From contig JAPLFX010000016.1 of NCBI GenBank assembly GCA_026390445.1, forward strand, positions 1 through 57,295: DNA of 57,295 nucleotides, read 5' to 3'. The notes under the pieces were generated by a model. It was given only the letters and a program-made list of their open reading frames with translations, had not been told where the DNA came from and made no database searches. Of the stretch, positions 26,878-35,445 are shown piece by piece. Each line of letters begins with the position of its first letter. Position 1 is the stretch's first letter. This DNA is from Pseudomonadota bacterium. GTDB taxonomy: Bacteria; Bdellovibrionota_B; Oligoflexia; Oligoflexales; CAIYRB01. Position numbers and translations under genes: made by a program.

Positions 26878-27246
26878 ATGATGCGTTCGCCAGCACCAGT
26901 CCTACGCCTATTCGTCAGCGCCTTTGTTGTCCTAGCCCCTTTAGTGATCGGAGGATGCAGCAGCAGCAGCTCGTCGTCTCCGGCGCCAGCGTCGCCGGCC
27001 CCGACGACGGGGACCGCGACGGCCGTATCCACGTCTTACAAATCACTGTGTGTGAGCTGCCACGGTGCTGATGGAGCGCTGACGACCATCACCCCCAAGG
27101 TGCTTAAGGGCACTGCCCTCACTTCAGCGACATACTCCGCCGCCATCCGCAGTGGACGTACTGGCACGAGCATGACGGCGTACACTGCGGCGCAGATGTC
27201 GGATGCCGATATTGCTAATGATTTCGCATTCTTCACTAAGAAGTGA
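26878..27246 (+). CDS. Monohaem cytochrome c lipoprotein
   Basis: 122 residues. The signal sequence ends in a good lipobox, VIGGC (Cys23), followed by a Ser/Pro/Ala/Thr-rich flexible linker and a short class I cytochrome c core: CVSCH with a probable distal Met in TSMTAYT. An AGGAG-rich sequence lies upstream of the two adjacent ATGs. It is transcribed away from the 27-haem operon and may supply or accept electrons in the same chain, but that is inference from position only. It resembles the protein at 8778-9266. Confidence 0.82.
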   Translation: MMRSPAPVLRLFVSAFVVLAPLVIGGCSSSSSSSPAPASPAPTTGTATAVSTSYKSLCVSCHGADGALTTITPKVLKGTALTSATYSAAIRSGRTGTSMTAYTAAQMSDADIANDFAFFTKK

Positions 27247-27250
27247 AGAG

Positions 27251-27272
27251 TTGGCCTAGGCCCCGAGGCCAA
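27251..27272. terminator. Hairpin between convergent genes
   Basis: TTGGCCT/AGGCCAA (27251-27257 and 27266-27272) form a 7-bp perfect stem that spans the end of the uppP gene. It lies five bases after the cytochrome stop. There is no clear T run on either side, so intrinsic termination is uncertain. Confidence 0.4.
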
Positions 27273-28236
27273 GGACCAGGTACATGACTGCGGCCAAAGC
27301 GATGCGGTAGATGCCAAAGGGCACGAAGCCTCGGCGATTCAGATATGTGATGAAGCCGCGTACCGCAATCGCTGCCGCCACCGCCGCCACGCCCAGGCCG
27401 ATCGCCATGTCCGGTATGCCGATGTGCGTCATCAACATGGGCCCCTCCTTGTAGAGTTTAAGGCAAGTGGCTGCGAGCAGGGTGGGCAGGCCGAGGATAA
27501 ACGAAAATTCGGCTGCGGCCACCGGCGTCATGCCGAGGAACATGCCGCTCAGAATGGTCATCATCGACCGCGAGGTGCCAGGCCACATCGCCACGCATTG
27601 GGCCAACCCGATGAGGGCCGCATTGCGTATGCTGAGCTGACCCAGGCCGTAGCCGTGCGTGCGCGCGGCCTTTGCCCACCGGCTGGGCTCAAAGGCCAGC
27701 ATCAGCAGGCCACCAGCTGCCAGGGCAAAGATGACCGGCCCAGAGTGCTGAAGGTACTGCTTTATGAGTTTATTCGCGGCCAGACCGATGACTCCGGTGA
27801 CGAGAAATGCCGCGGCAACGTTTAGCAGGAGTTTGCGGCCTTCAGGTGACCGTCCGACTAAACCAAGCAGCATCTGCTGAATCGCTTTGAAGTATAGCAA
27901 GACCACCGCGAGGATGGCTCCGGCCTGAATGACCACTTCGTAGGCTTCGACAGCATCTAGCTCGTCTTCGCTTAGCTTGGTCGAGTCGCGAAGTCCGAGT
28001 AATTGATCAGCCAAAACCAAGTGTCCGGTCGAAGAGACAGGAAGGTACTCGGTGATGCCTTCGACCAATCCCAAGATCACCGCATTGGCTGGCGAAATGA
28101 TCTTTCGCGTCGACTCGGCCAAGTTGGCGCCGTCAGCGGCAGGTGCTTCGACGCTGTCCGCGAAGGCGCCAGAAGGTAACAGCAAGAACAGCAAAATGCT
28201 GGCAACAAAAGCTTTGAACACCGCTGCTGGACCCAT
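27256..28236 (-). CDS. uppP: Undecaprenyl-diphosphate phosphatase UppP (BacA) with N-terminal extension
   Basis: 326 residues. The core matches UppP: LGLVEGITEYLPVSSTGHLVLAD (about 55-77) with the catalytic Glu/Ser/His set, and MWPGTSRSMMTILSGMFLGM further on, plus about eight helices. UppP dephosphorylates undecaprenyl diphosphate at the membrane to recycle the cell-wall carrier. It is about 50 residues longer than usual: an extra hydrophobic signal-like segment (VFKAFVASILLFLLLPSGAFA) precedes the normal first helix. ATG 28236 has a good GAGGG, while an internal GTG without ribosome site would give the usual length, so the extension is probably real. Confidence 0.93.
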   Translation of the reverse strand: MGPAAVFKAFVASILLFLLLPSGAFADSVEAPAADGANLAESTRKIISPANAVILGLVEGITEYLPVSSTGHLVLADQLLGLRDSTKLSEDELDAVEAYEVVIQAGAILAVVLLYFKAIQQMLLGLVGRSPEGRKLLLNVAAAFLVTGVIGLAANKLIKQYLQHSGPVIFALAAGGLLMLAFEPSRWAKAARTHGYGLGQLSIRNAALIGLAQCVAMWPGTSRSMMTILSGMFLGMTPVAAAEFSFILGLPTLLAATCLKLYKEGPMLMTHIGIPDMAIGLGVAAVAAAIAVRGFITYLNRRGFVPFGIYRIALAAVMYLVLGLGA

Positions 28237-28439
28237 GAAGACCCTCGTGGATACGGAAGAAGACTGACAAAACGGCGCCTGCGCCGACCATTGGTGTAAG
28301 CAATGATGTTACCTCGCGATCGATCTTTTGCCAGTAAAAGCTCAGCCCTCTACTTATGCCCCGACGGATAGGCTGCATTGGCATGAAATGTGCTTCGTTC
28401 TGCTTCCAAGTAACTCATTTCCACTTGGAGGACTTAGTG

Positions 28440-29108
28440 ATGACAACGACCTTCGAACATTTGACGGCCAAGGTTGAAAACCTGATCCATGGTGCCTTTG
28501 CGACCAAGGGTGCGGCGGATTTGCTGGTACTGCAGCATCGCGACATCGAGGAACTTTGCCGCAAAGTCAAAGAACCTGGGTCCGGGCAAAGTCGGGCTAA
28601 GCTCCTTGCTCAGCTGCTGCACTTAGTTGAGGGGCACTCCACGGTCGAGGAGGAGGTCTTTTATCCGGCCGCAAAATCGGTCAATAAGGCTCTGACCCTG
28701 AAGGCGCTCGAGGAGCACGCGATGGTCAAAGCGGTCATCGCCAAATTGCGCGACATTAGCACGACTGACGAAACCTTTGCGGCCAAGATGGAGGTATTCA
28801 GCGAACTGCTCGAGCAGCATTTCAAGGCCGAAGAGAGCCAGTACTTTCCTGCGGTGCAGCATGCCCTCGGCGACGACCGTATGACCCAACTCGGAGTTCA
28901 GCTGGCACAGGCTTTTGATCGCTACAGCAGTGCTCCCATTGCGGTGAAGCTTCCAGCCAAACGCGTCGCCGCAAGCAAACGTACGGTGGCAGCGGCCAGC
29001 GCCAAAGTTAGCCCAGGCTCTAAACCTATAGCGAAGCCGCGGGCGGGCGCCGCAGGTAAAGCGCGAAACCTTGGCCCAGGCAGTGCTGGCCGTCGCCGCG
29101 TCCCTTAA
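28440..29108 (+). CDS. Hemerythrin-domain protein with basic Lys/Ala/Pro tail
   Basis: 222 residues from ATG 28440, with GGAGG eight bases upstream. Residues 25-145 form a hemerythrin-like four-helix bundle with the expected iron ligands: His33 (LQHRDIEE), His66 and Glu70 (HSTVEEE), His93 (EEHAMV), His127 with Glu131 (HFKAEES). It would bind a di-iron site and thereby O2, NO or redox stress signals. Residues 165-222 are rich in Lys, Arg, Ala and Pro (AKRVAASKRTVAAASAK and similar), like histone H1 tails, and suggest nucleic-acid binding. This fusion is unusual. Confidence 0.85.
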   Translation: MTTTFEHLTAKVENLIHGAFATKGAADLLVLQHRDIEELCRKVKEPGSGQSRAKLLAQLLHLVEGHSTVEEEVFYPAAKSVNKALTLKALEEHAMVKAVIAKLRDISTTDETFAAKMEVFSELLEQHFKAEESQYFPAVQHALGDDRMTQLGVQLAQAFDRYSSAPIAVKLPAKRVAASKRTVAAASAKVSPGSKPIAKPRAGAAGKARNLGPGSAGRRRVP

Positions 29109-29185
29109 ATGCGCTTGTCGCTTGTCGCTTAGAATAGGCAATCTGTCACATTTTGCCACCATGATGGCACCGTTGGGAGTAGCAG

Positions 29186-29383
29186 ATGGATATGAAAAAA
29201 TCGGCGATCGCGTGGATGCAAGGGCTCCTAACGCGTTGGCAGGGTGATGGGGCGAAAAAGGCCGCCACAGGGCGCGGCGGCGCGGTCAAAAAGCGCCAGG
29301 ACGCTGTGGCCATGAGCATCAACAAAAAGGGCAAGAATCACACCAGAAAACGGGCAGATAAGGCTCAGCCTGTGCCGCTATAG
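29186..29383 (+). CDS. Small basic protein of unknown function
   Basis: 65 residues, very rich in Lys and Arg, starting at ATG 29186 with GGGAG six bases upstream. The stretch VKKRQDAVAMSINKKGKN vaguely resembles small Lys-rich stress-associated proteins with an xKSRxQAIAIxLS core; this is a weak similarity. It follows the hemerythrin gene and could be a small DNA- or RNA-associated protein. There is no signal peptide and no Cys. Confidence 0.45.
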   Translation: MDMKKSAIAWMQGLLTRWQGDGAKKAATGRGGAVKKRQDAVAMSINKKGKNHTRKRADKAQPVPL

Positions 29384-29451
29384 GTCCAGAGTTGTGACGA
29401 GGCCCCTTGCCGTGAGCAGTTGAAACAGCAGGTCACTGCGGCTCTGTATGC

Positions 29452-29480
29452 TTGGTGTTGACGATCGGCTATCATAATAA
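29452..29480 (+). promoter_or_regulatory. Candidate promoter for the HigA-like gene
   Basis: TTGGTG (29452-29457) and TAATAA (29475-29480) are 17 bp apart, about 120 bp upstream of the HigA start. The match to the -35 consensus is moderate. An overlapping TTGACG also precedes the AT-rich block but with unsuitable spacing. Confidence 0.3.
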
Positions 29481-29599
29481 ATGGCAGCTTCCTCGCCTTA
29501 ACTTAAAAAAAGGGAGTGGGGGAGTGCCATTGCTATCGCATGCGAACAGTCCGCTCAGCGCATGCACCGAAACCGCAAGGGAATAGGCGAGGTCACCCG

Positions 29600-29908
29600 A
29601 TGTTGAGAACCCTGCCCGCTAGTCGGCCGATGTCCCCAGGGCAGATTTTGAAGGACCAATTCCTCTCGCCACTGCAGATTACTCAGAAGCAGCTCGCGGA
29701 TCATATCGGCGTCGATATCATGGTGATTAACCGGATTATCAACGGTCGAGCGCGCATCACGGCAAAGGTCGCGGTTAAACTGGCGTACGCTTTAGACACG
29801 GCCCCAGATTTCTGGTTCCAAGTGCAGACGGCCATCGACCGATTTCGCGTCGAGGAACGGATGGGGTCGCCGCCGGAGTCGCTGCTGAAGCATCGGAAAA
29901 CGGCCTAA
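29600..29908 (+). CDS. HigA-family HTH antitoxin-like regulator, apparently orphan
   Basis: 102 residues with the HigA XRE-type pattern: PGQILKDQFLSPLQITQKQLADHIGV (helix 1-2), INRIINGRARITAKVAVKLAYAL (recognition and following helices) and the terminal PDFWFQVQTAIDRFRV. HigA normally pairs with a small HigB RNase toxin encoded just upstream and represses the shared promoter. I find no HigB-like frame in the 200 bp upstream. It may be an orphan regulator or the remnant of a lost toxin-antitoxin locus. A terminator follows. Confidence 0.82.
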   Translation: MLRTLPASRPMSPGQILKDQFLSPLQITQKQLADHIGVDIMVINRIINGRARITAKVAVKLAYALDTAPDFWFQVQTAIDRFRVEERMGSPPESLLKHRKTA

Positions 29909-29926
29909 TCCGTAGTGAAATCAGGC

Positions 29927-29955
29927 CCTAGTCCGGCGAGGGCTAGGTGATTTTT
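29927..29955 (+). terminator. Intrinsic terminator of the HigA-like gene
   Basis: An 8-bp stem, CCTAGTCC with GGGCTAGG (one G-U pair) around a GGCGA loop (29927-29947), is followed by TGATTTTT and a second T run. It lies 18 bases after the stop codon and is the clearest intrinsic terminator in the window. Confidence 0.65.
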
Positions 29956-30047
29956 ACCTATTTTTAACGTGACACATAAATAAAACCCACGTATAAGCCG
30001 GCCGATACCGTTCGGTGTCTCATCCTCCTTTTACCTGGGTTTATTCA

Positions 30048-30962
30048 ATGCTGACCAAGCCACTGTGCAAGGCCTTGTTCTTCGTCTTGTTTTTCAGCAC
30101 TCTGGCCTTTGTCGAAGCGCCTGCCAAGGCCAAGGACGGTTCGCTGACGCCGACCACCGAAGCTGTCAGTGCCGAGAAGATTCCGCAGAACGAACGGCTG
30201 AAAACCCTCGAAGGGTCAAAGTCGCCGTGGAGCGGTCAGTTCCAAGCAACCTATAACGGCTCGTCGCTCGACCATCCGCTGTCAGAGAGCGCTCCCAATC
30301 CTGGCAAGGTCGTGCCGGCGCCGGTGGTGACCGCCTCGGGCACATTTTCGGGTCGCTACCGCTTTGACGCTGTGACCACCGCTGGTATCGGGGCCGGGGT
30401 CATCACCGAGACGCCGTTTCAGGGGCCAGAAAACACTCGGGGTTCCGATCCGTACGTCGATATTGCGCGATCGTTTTCAATTGGCCCCATCCGAAATCGC
30501 CTCGATCTATCCTTGAAATACTACAGCAGCCATCAGTATCACGACCTCAACGGTTACCGTGCCGGTATATCGGTCTTCGACGATTCGTTTTACGAACTTG
30601 GCGCAGGCTTCACCCTTGGCCTGACGCTCAATGCCTATTTCAATACCTTCGATGAAAAGGGCACGTATCGTAAGAGTCAGCAGACTGCGTATCAATTCTA
30701 CATCGATCCAGTCCTCGAGTACCGATTTAATAAGATCTTCACCGTCCGCGCCGTTGCTGCCTTAACGCAGACCCACACCCGCGACATGAAGGTGGCGAGC
30801 GAATTTCATGCGCCTGAGCCCTTTCAGATGCTTGGCTTCGGCCTGTCGGCGACTGAGAGGGTCTATCTGTACTTGTTTGGCAAATTCTTTCCATATGGCA
30901 CTACACCTGTGACCGCGAAGAACACCGTCGTCGGCTTTAACACTATTGTGAATCTTTTATAG
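30048..30962 (+). CDS. Predicted outer-membrane beta-barrel protein of unknown function
   Basis: 304 residues from ATG 30048, whose first 29 residues form a typical signal peptide (MLTKPLCKALFFVLFFSTLAF onward). A GTG at 30015 is possible but adds a non-signal prefix. The mature part consists of alternating strands (TFSGRYRFDAVTTAGIGAGV, RNRLDLSLKYYS, FYELGAGFTLGLTLNAYF, YQFYIDPVLEYRFNK), fitting a roughly 10- to 12-stranded barrel. No conserved family was recognised and no obvious partner lies beside it. Confidence 0.6.
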   Translation: MLTKPLCKALFFVLFFSTLAFVEAPAKAKDGSLTPTTEAVSAEKIPQNERLKTLEGSKSPWSGQFQATYNGSSLDHPLSESAPNPGKVVPAPVVTASGTFSGRYRFDAVTTAGIGAGVITETPFQGPENTRGSDPYVDIARSFSIGPIRNRLDLSLKYYSSHQYHDLNGYRAGISVFDDSFYELGAGFTLGLTLNAYFNTFDEKGTYRKSQQTAYQFYIDPVLEYRFNKIFTVRAVAALTQTHTRDMKVASEFHAPEPFQMLGFGLSATERVYLYLFGKFFPYGTTPVTAKNTVVGFNTIVNLL

Positions 30963-31063
30963 CCACGACTTTTTGGCCTCGCTTGCGGCCTATGCGATAC
31001 TAAGCCATCTCTCTTTTTGCCCTGGAGACATGGCTGGTCTATCCATTCATCAAACAGCGATTC

Positions 31064-33856
31064 ATGAGTGCAGCCTGCCTGTCGCTCTTAACGGTCACAA
31101 GTGCCCATGGGCTTGGCGCCACCTTGGGGCCTGTACCGGAGCAGCCAGGTGGTTTGCCGAGCTATCAGTTAGCGGTCCACCTCGACATCGATCCGGCACA
31201 CGGTATTGGTACGGCCACGGGGATCATGACCCTACGTGGTTGGCAGGATCTACCAGGCACCAGGTTGCACTGCCTATACCTTCCGTATAATGACGATAGC
31301 TATGAATTCGACCCAATCCGCGAATTCGACCTGGTGCCCCGCAAATACTCCAAGCCAGAACGCAGTCGCGGCTTCGTCTCCTTTCGCGTCAACTCGGCGA
31401 AGGTCACCACGGAGTTTTTGAGCCCTCATGTTGTTCTAGTTAAAGGTGATCTTCCTCCATCTGGGTTAGAGGTCGCCTTCGCGTCAAAGCTGCCGCGTTG
31501 GCCCGACGCCGATGGTGATGAATGGCTGTTTTCGGACTTTCATCCCCAGCCGCTCGCGGCATGCCCGAGCGACCCACATGATTCGCGGACGTTCAACTTC
31601 GAGCCAAATGCCGATATCACCGCTAAGTTGAGCTATGGGGGGTCTTGGCAAGTGACGTCGCCCGGAATAGGTGTTGGAGCCATCAGCACCGGCCCTGCCC
31701 AGGAGCAGACGGATGGACCGATGTTGCTTCACCTGATCGGTCGTAAATTGGTCGTTGGTTTGGTCCGAGGCTTCACCCGAACGACCTTCCCGATAAAGGG
31801 TGTGACAGTTGAACTGCTGTCACGCGATCCCGAGCTGGCCGAATCGTTACCTTCATTCATGACTGCGCTGTCTGTCGCCACCGATATGTACGGCCAGCTG
31901 CCATTTCCACACCTAGTCTTGCTCGAAACCTCTGATCTGGAAAAGTCGTCGCTGCCTGGTTTGGTGACGATTAATCGGCCGCGTCAGGTCGGAGCGACCA
32001 CCCTGCAAAGCGACATCCTCAATTGGACGGTATGGCAAATCACCTCATTTATTGCCGAGCAATGGTTTGGTGCATCCGTGACCGTTCGCAACCTAGACGA
32101 TCTCTGGCTGCTGCGAGGCTTTGTCGATTTTACGACGATCGAGGCATTAACGAGGACCCCGGAGTATTACCCTTTGCTTCGTCCTGATCCAGGTGAGTAC
32201 CTTCCACCGGACCAATCCTTTACCTATCTTGGTGCCCAGGACTTCATGGCAGCGGTGTTAACCTACCTGCATCCATATAACGCTCTGACCGACCAATACG
32301 GCGTCAGCCTCGAACCATTTACTAAACAGCATTCACTCAGCCATATTCGGCATGCCCTGGCGCTGCGCCAGATTGGTTGGAATCTTGGTCGAACTCAGAT
32401 GCGTGGGATTCTCCGGCGGTTTTTTGCTAGATTTCAGGGTAGGCACGTCACACCGCAGCAATTTGAAGCGTTTTATCGCAGCGAGGTCGAGCACCTAAAC
32501 ATTCGCGGTGGGGCTGCCGCAGCAAGTAGTCACCTGCAACAGTGGTGGACCACCAGCGAATGGCCAGATTTTGAACTGCTGCATGTCTCCGACGAGGTAC
32601 TTGCAGATCAACGCCTGCATATGATCACGGTGACCCTGGCACAAAATAACGGTTATAGCTTGCCGGTTTCGGTCACGGTTACAGACGACGCGGGTCACAC
32701 TTACTCAGAGCCGGCAAGTCCATTGCCTGGAGATCCGAGGCTGTGGCAGGCGCGCATTCAAACGAGCGCGTCCAGCAGTCGGGTCGAGATCGATCAAAGT
32801 CATCAGATCTTGGATTGGGATAGGTTCAATAACACCGATGCATGGCCCCGGGCGAATTTTTTTCCCGGTCACGCCAAGACCTTTGCGGACAATGCTTACA
32901 CCGTACTGTGGTTGCCGCTGGCGACCAAGCTGCCTGGCGAACCACTTACCTATGAGCTGGTTGGACAAGGCTTTCGCTACCTACATAGTAGTCTTACCGG
33001 GTTGCTGACCTATGCCACGGATCAAAAAAAAACGGGCTACTCGCTCTACTATCTGACGGATTTTCCTAAACTTGCCTCTTACCTGGTCGTTGATGCGCTG
33101 CAGGATAAGGGGTTAACCTTCCGCAACGAACGGGTCATCGAGGGCGGGCTGTATAAAACTCTCGGTTGGATGAAGGACCCCTACCTCGAATACGGTCTTA
33201 GGCTACGCAACCGCGAGGTGTTGGGCAACTCCAGGTCGCGCCACCAAACCCTAGCCTTTAAGACTTTGGTTCAACCTCTCAATCAATACGGACCGTGCAA
33301 CTATGCGGGCAGGCTCGAATACGAGAAGACGGTCCACTACATCGCTCCCAACTACAATTACGATCGCCGCCTGGTTGAGGCGGATGGCTCGTGCAAGGTC
33401 GCGGAGTACATTGAGCTAGGTGGCCGAGCCTTTTACGGCGACCTACTGCGTAAGGGTGGCTACAAAGGCGGTAATTTCCGCTTTGATCCCCAAGATGTCA
33501 ATGAGGCTCGCTTGCGCTTTGATGATCCGAAGCTTGGGCGTACCGACCAGATCTGGACAGCCGGTGCTGATGTTCTGGTGCCGGCATACCTGCCGTTCCC
33601 GGATGATCTCTATTTGCTCAAGCGGCAGGCGCGCTACCGCTTGTTTTACGATTTTGGCGAGTCGGAAGGGCCACATCGCTACTATAAGGATGCGGGCGTT
33701 GGCCTATGGTTACCCATCGGGATCGATTTAGTCGGCAAGGGTGCGGTGTCACCACTGAATTTCTCCCTACTGGTGGTTTTGTACCGAGAAGCCGGTAATT
33801 TTAAGTCGCACTCGCCGGGCATCCTATTTGATTTCGACTTTATCGGCAAAATTTAG
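31064..33856 (+). CDS. Degenerate M1-peptidase-like protein with C-terminal beta-barrel-like domain
   Basis: 930 residues. The first 400 follow the M1 aminopeptidase layout: an N-terminal beta-rich domain, then MYGQLPFPHLVLLET and a WFG segment. The zinc site is lost: the HExxH position reads SFIAE (328-332, in ITSFIAEQWFG) and the downstream Glu ligand is Arg (LLRGFVDF). Catalysis is therefore not expected. From about residue 620 the chain is rich in alternating aromatic strands (YELVGQGFRYLHSSLTG, YSLYYLTDFPK, RYRLFYDFGES) and ends FDFDFIGKI, as in outer-membrane barrels. The start is unsure: a CTG at 31034 with GGAG six bases upstream would add ten basic/hydrophobic residues that improve the signal peptide. 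Confidence 0.72.
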   Translation: MSAACLSLLTVTSAHGLGATLGPVPEQPGGLPSYQLAVHLDIDPAHGIGTATGIMTLRGWQDLPGTRLHCLYLPYNDDSYEFDPIREFDLVPRKYSKPERSRGFVSFRVNSAKVTTEFLSPHVVLVKGDLPPSGLEVAFASKLPRWPDADGDEWLFSDFHPQPLAACPSDPHDSRTFNFEPNADITAKLSYGGSWQVTSPGIGVGAISTGPAQEQTDGPMLLHLIGRKLVVGLVRGFTRTTFPIKGVTVELLSRDPELAESLPSFMTALSVATDMYGQLPFPHLVLLETSDLEKSSLPGLVTINRPRQVGATTLQSDILNWTVWQITSFIAEQWFGASVTVRNLDDLWLLRGFVDFTTIEALTRTPEYYPLLRPDPGEYLPPDQSFTYLGAQDFMAAVLTYLHPYNALTDQYGVSLEPFTKQHSLSHIRHALALRQIGWNLGRTQMRGILRRFFARFQGRHVTPQQFEAFYRSEVEHLNIRGGAAAASSHLQQWWTTSEWPDFELLHVSDEVLADQRLHMITVTLAQNNGYSLPVSVTVTDDAGHTYSEPASPLPGDPRLWQARIQTSASSSRVEIDQSHQILDWDRFNNTDAWPRANFFPGHAKTFADNAYTVLWLPLATKLPGEPLTYELVGQGFRYLHSSLTGLLTYATDQKKTGYSLYYLTDFPKLASYLVVDALQDKGLTFRNERVIEGGLYKTLGWMKDPYLEYGLRLRNREVLGNSRSRHQTLAFKTLVQPLNQYGPCNYAGRLEYEKTVHYIAPNYNYDRRLVEADGSCKVAEYIELGGRAFYGDLLRKGGYKGGNFRFDPQDVNEARLRFDDPKLGRTDQIWTAGADVLVPAYLPFPDDLYLLKRQARYRLFYDFGESEGPHRYYKDAGVGLWLPIGIDLVGKGAVSPLNFSLLVVLYREAGNFKSHSPGILFDFDFIGKI

Positions 33857-33960
33857 CGCCTGCGGGACTTTGGCTGTCGACGTTGTCATCATCTTCGATT
33901 GACGTTGCAGTGAACTAGGCTTTTGTGTCAGCTTCTTGGCTCATCTTGAGGATCCGAGGC

Positions 33961-34737
33961 ATGAAAGTCATCACCTGCAACGTCAATGGTATCCGTTCTG
34001 CGACCACCAAGGGGCTTTGGCCCTGGCTGTCCGAACAGGGCGCCGATTTTATCTGTCTTCAAGAAGTCCGGGCGAAGCTCGAACATCTGCCAGCTAATGC
34101 CGCCGAGATGAACGGTTACCACGCCTATTTTAATCTTGCGGCAAAGCCAGGTTACAGCGGCGTTGCCCTCTATGCTAAGCGTCAGCCGGAGCATGTAACG
34201 CGCACCTTGGGCCTGCCTATTCTAGAGGACGAGGGGCGCTACCTGCAGCTCGATTATGCAAAGCTTTCCGTGATCTCCGCCTACTTCCCGTCGGGTTCTA
34301 GTAGTCCGGAGCGGCAATCGATCAAGTATGACCTGCTGGATCACATGGCCTTGAAGCTAGAGCAATTTCGCAGGGTCAAAAGAGAGTTCATCCTAACCGG
34401 CGACTTAAATATCGCGCACAAAGAGATCGATCTAAAAAACTGGCGAGGTAATAAAAAAAATTCCGGGTTTTTGCCACTCGAACGTGCTTGGATGGACATG
34501 CTGCTTGACCGCCTTGGCTATGTGGATGCCTTTCGCGTCGTCAACCAAAGCCCCGATCAGTATACCTGGTGGTCCAATCGTGGTGCGGCCTATGAAAAGA
34601 ACGTTGGATGGCGCATCGATTACCAAATCGTGAGTCCTGGCTTGAAGCATCTGGTACGCAAGGCCAGCATCTATCAAGAAGAGCGATTTTCCGATCACGC
34701 GCCACTCAGCATCAACTACGACTTGAAGTCTTACTGA
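33961..34737 (+). CDS. xth: Exodeoxyribonuclease III
   Basis: 258 residues from ATG 33961 (MKVITCNVNGIRSA), preceded by GAGG. It has the AP-endonuclease/ExoIII signature set: NVNGIR (metal-binding Asn), FICLQEVRAK (catalytic Glu), YSGVALYAK, ILTGDLNIAHKEIDLKN (catalytic Asp/Asn) and DYQIVSPGL with a final SDHAPLSI (catalytic Asp-His). It repairs abasic sites and degrades 3' ends. The length is normal. No operon partner is apparent. Confidence 0.93.
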   Translation: MKVITCNVNGIRSATTKGLWPWLSEQGADFICLQEVRAKLEHLPANAAEMNGYHAYFNLAAKPGYSGVALYAKRQPEHVTRTLGLPILEDEGRYLQLDYAKLSVISAYFPSGSSSPERQSIKYDLLDHMALKLEQFRRVKREFILTGDLNIAHKEIDLKNWRGNKKNSGFLPLERAWMDMLLDRLGYVDAFRVVNQSPDQYTWWSNRGAAYEKNVGWRIDYQIVSPGLKHLVRKASIYQEERFSDHAPLSINYDLKSY

Positions 34738-34780
34738 CCAGGCGAGGCGATTGGTAGGAAGCATAGGTCCGGTGCTTGGT

Positions 34781-35314
34781 TTAACGAGCCCAAGTATTGA
34801 CGATCAGAACGGTTCCCAGTATCAGGATGATCGAGCTGCAGATGAGCTTAGCTCCGGTCCCAATGAGGCGTCCCCAGAATGCGGCCCGGCCGATCGTCAT
34901 GCTGAGGCCTAAATTCTTACCCTTCCACACCTCGCCAAGTACCGCACCAAGCATGGCGCCAACGGCTGAACAGACGACGATGCCTATGACACTACCGATG
35001 ATCGGTATAGGCAGTCCCAGGGCCGCTCCTACCAAGCTACCGATGATCGCACCGATCATGGCCAGTGCCGCCCCGCGTTTGCTGCCTCCCTTGGCCAAGC
35101 CCGCGGCACTGGCGCCAAATTCCACCACTTCACCAATCAGGGCGAGGATGGCCGCGCTGAGGGTATAGGACCACGCCCCAGCCCCGTGTTCGGGCAAGGC
35201 CCAGTAGGTGAATGCTGAAATTGCTGCCAGCATCAACCAATTACCTGGCATGCCAATCAGCGTTGCTAGCCAGCCGCAGATAAGTACGATCAGCAGTAGA
35301 ATGATGACGATCAA
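34781..35314 (-). CDS. DUF456 family membrane protein
   Basis: 177 residues from TTG 35314, which has GGAGG five bases upstream; a longer frame from 35416 has no ribosome site. The protein consists of five or so hydrophobic helices with Gly-rich packing (GLAKGGSKRGAALAMIGAIIGSLVG, PIPIIGSVIGIVVCSAVGAMLGA), the DUF456 pattern with an internal repeat resembling glycine-zipper helices. Function of the family is unknown. It converges with the xth gene. Confidence 0.75.
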   Translation of the reverse strand: MIVIILLLIVLICGWLATLIGMPGNWLMLAAISAFTYWALPEHGAGAWSYTLSAAILALIGEVVEFGASAAGLAKGGSKRGAALAMIGAIIGSLVGAALGLPIPIIGSVIGIVVCSAVGAMLGAVLGEVWKGKNLGLSMTIGRAAFWGRLIGTGAKLICSSIILILGTVLIVNTWAR

Positions 35315-35445
35315 GGTGACCTCCGGGTAAACTCTGCCAGACGCGACAACCATACTAGAACTTGGCTGGGTGGTGTATATCTGTCTCAGACGGCAGTGCC
35401 TAGGCCCCTTAACCACACGTATTTCACGGCGAGACCGAGCTGACC

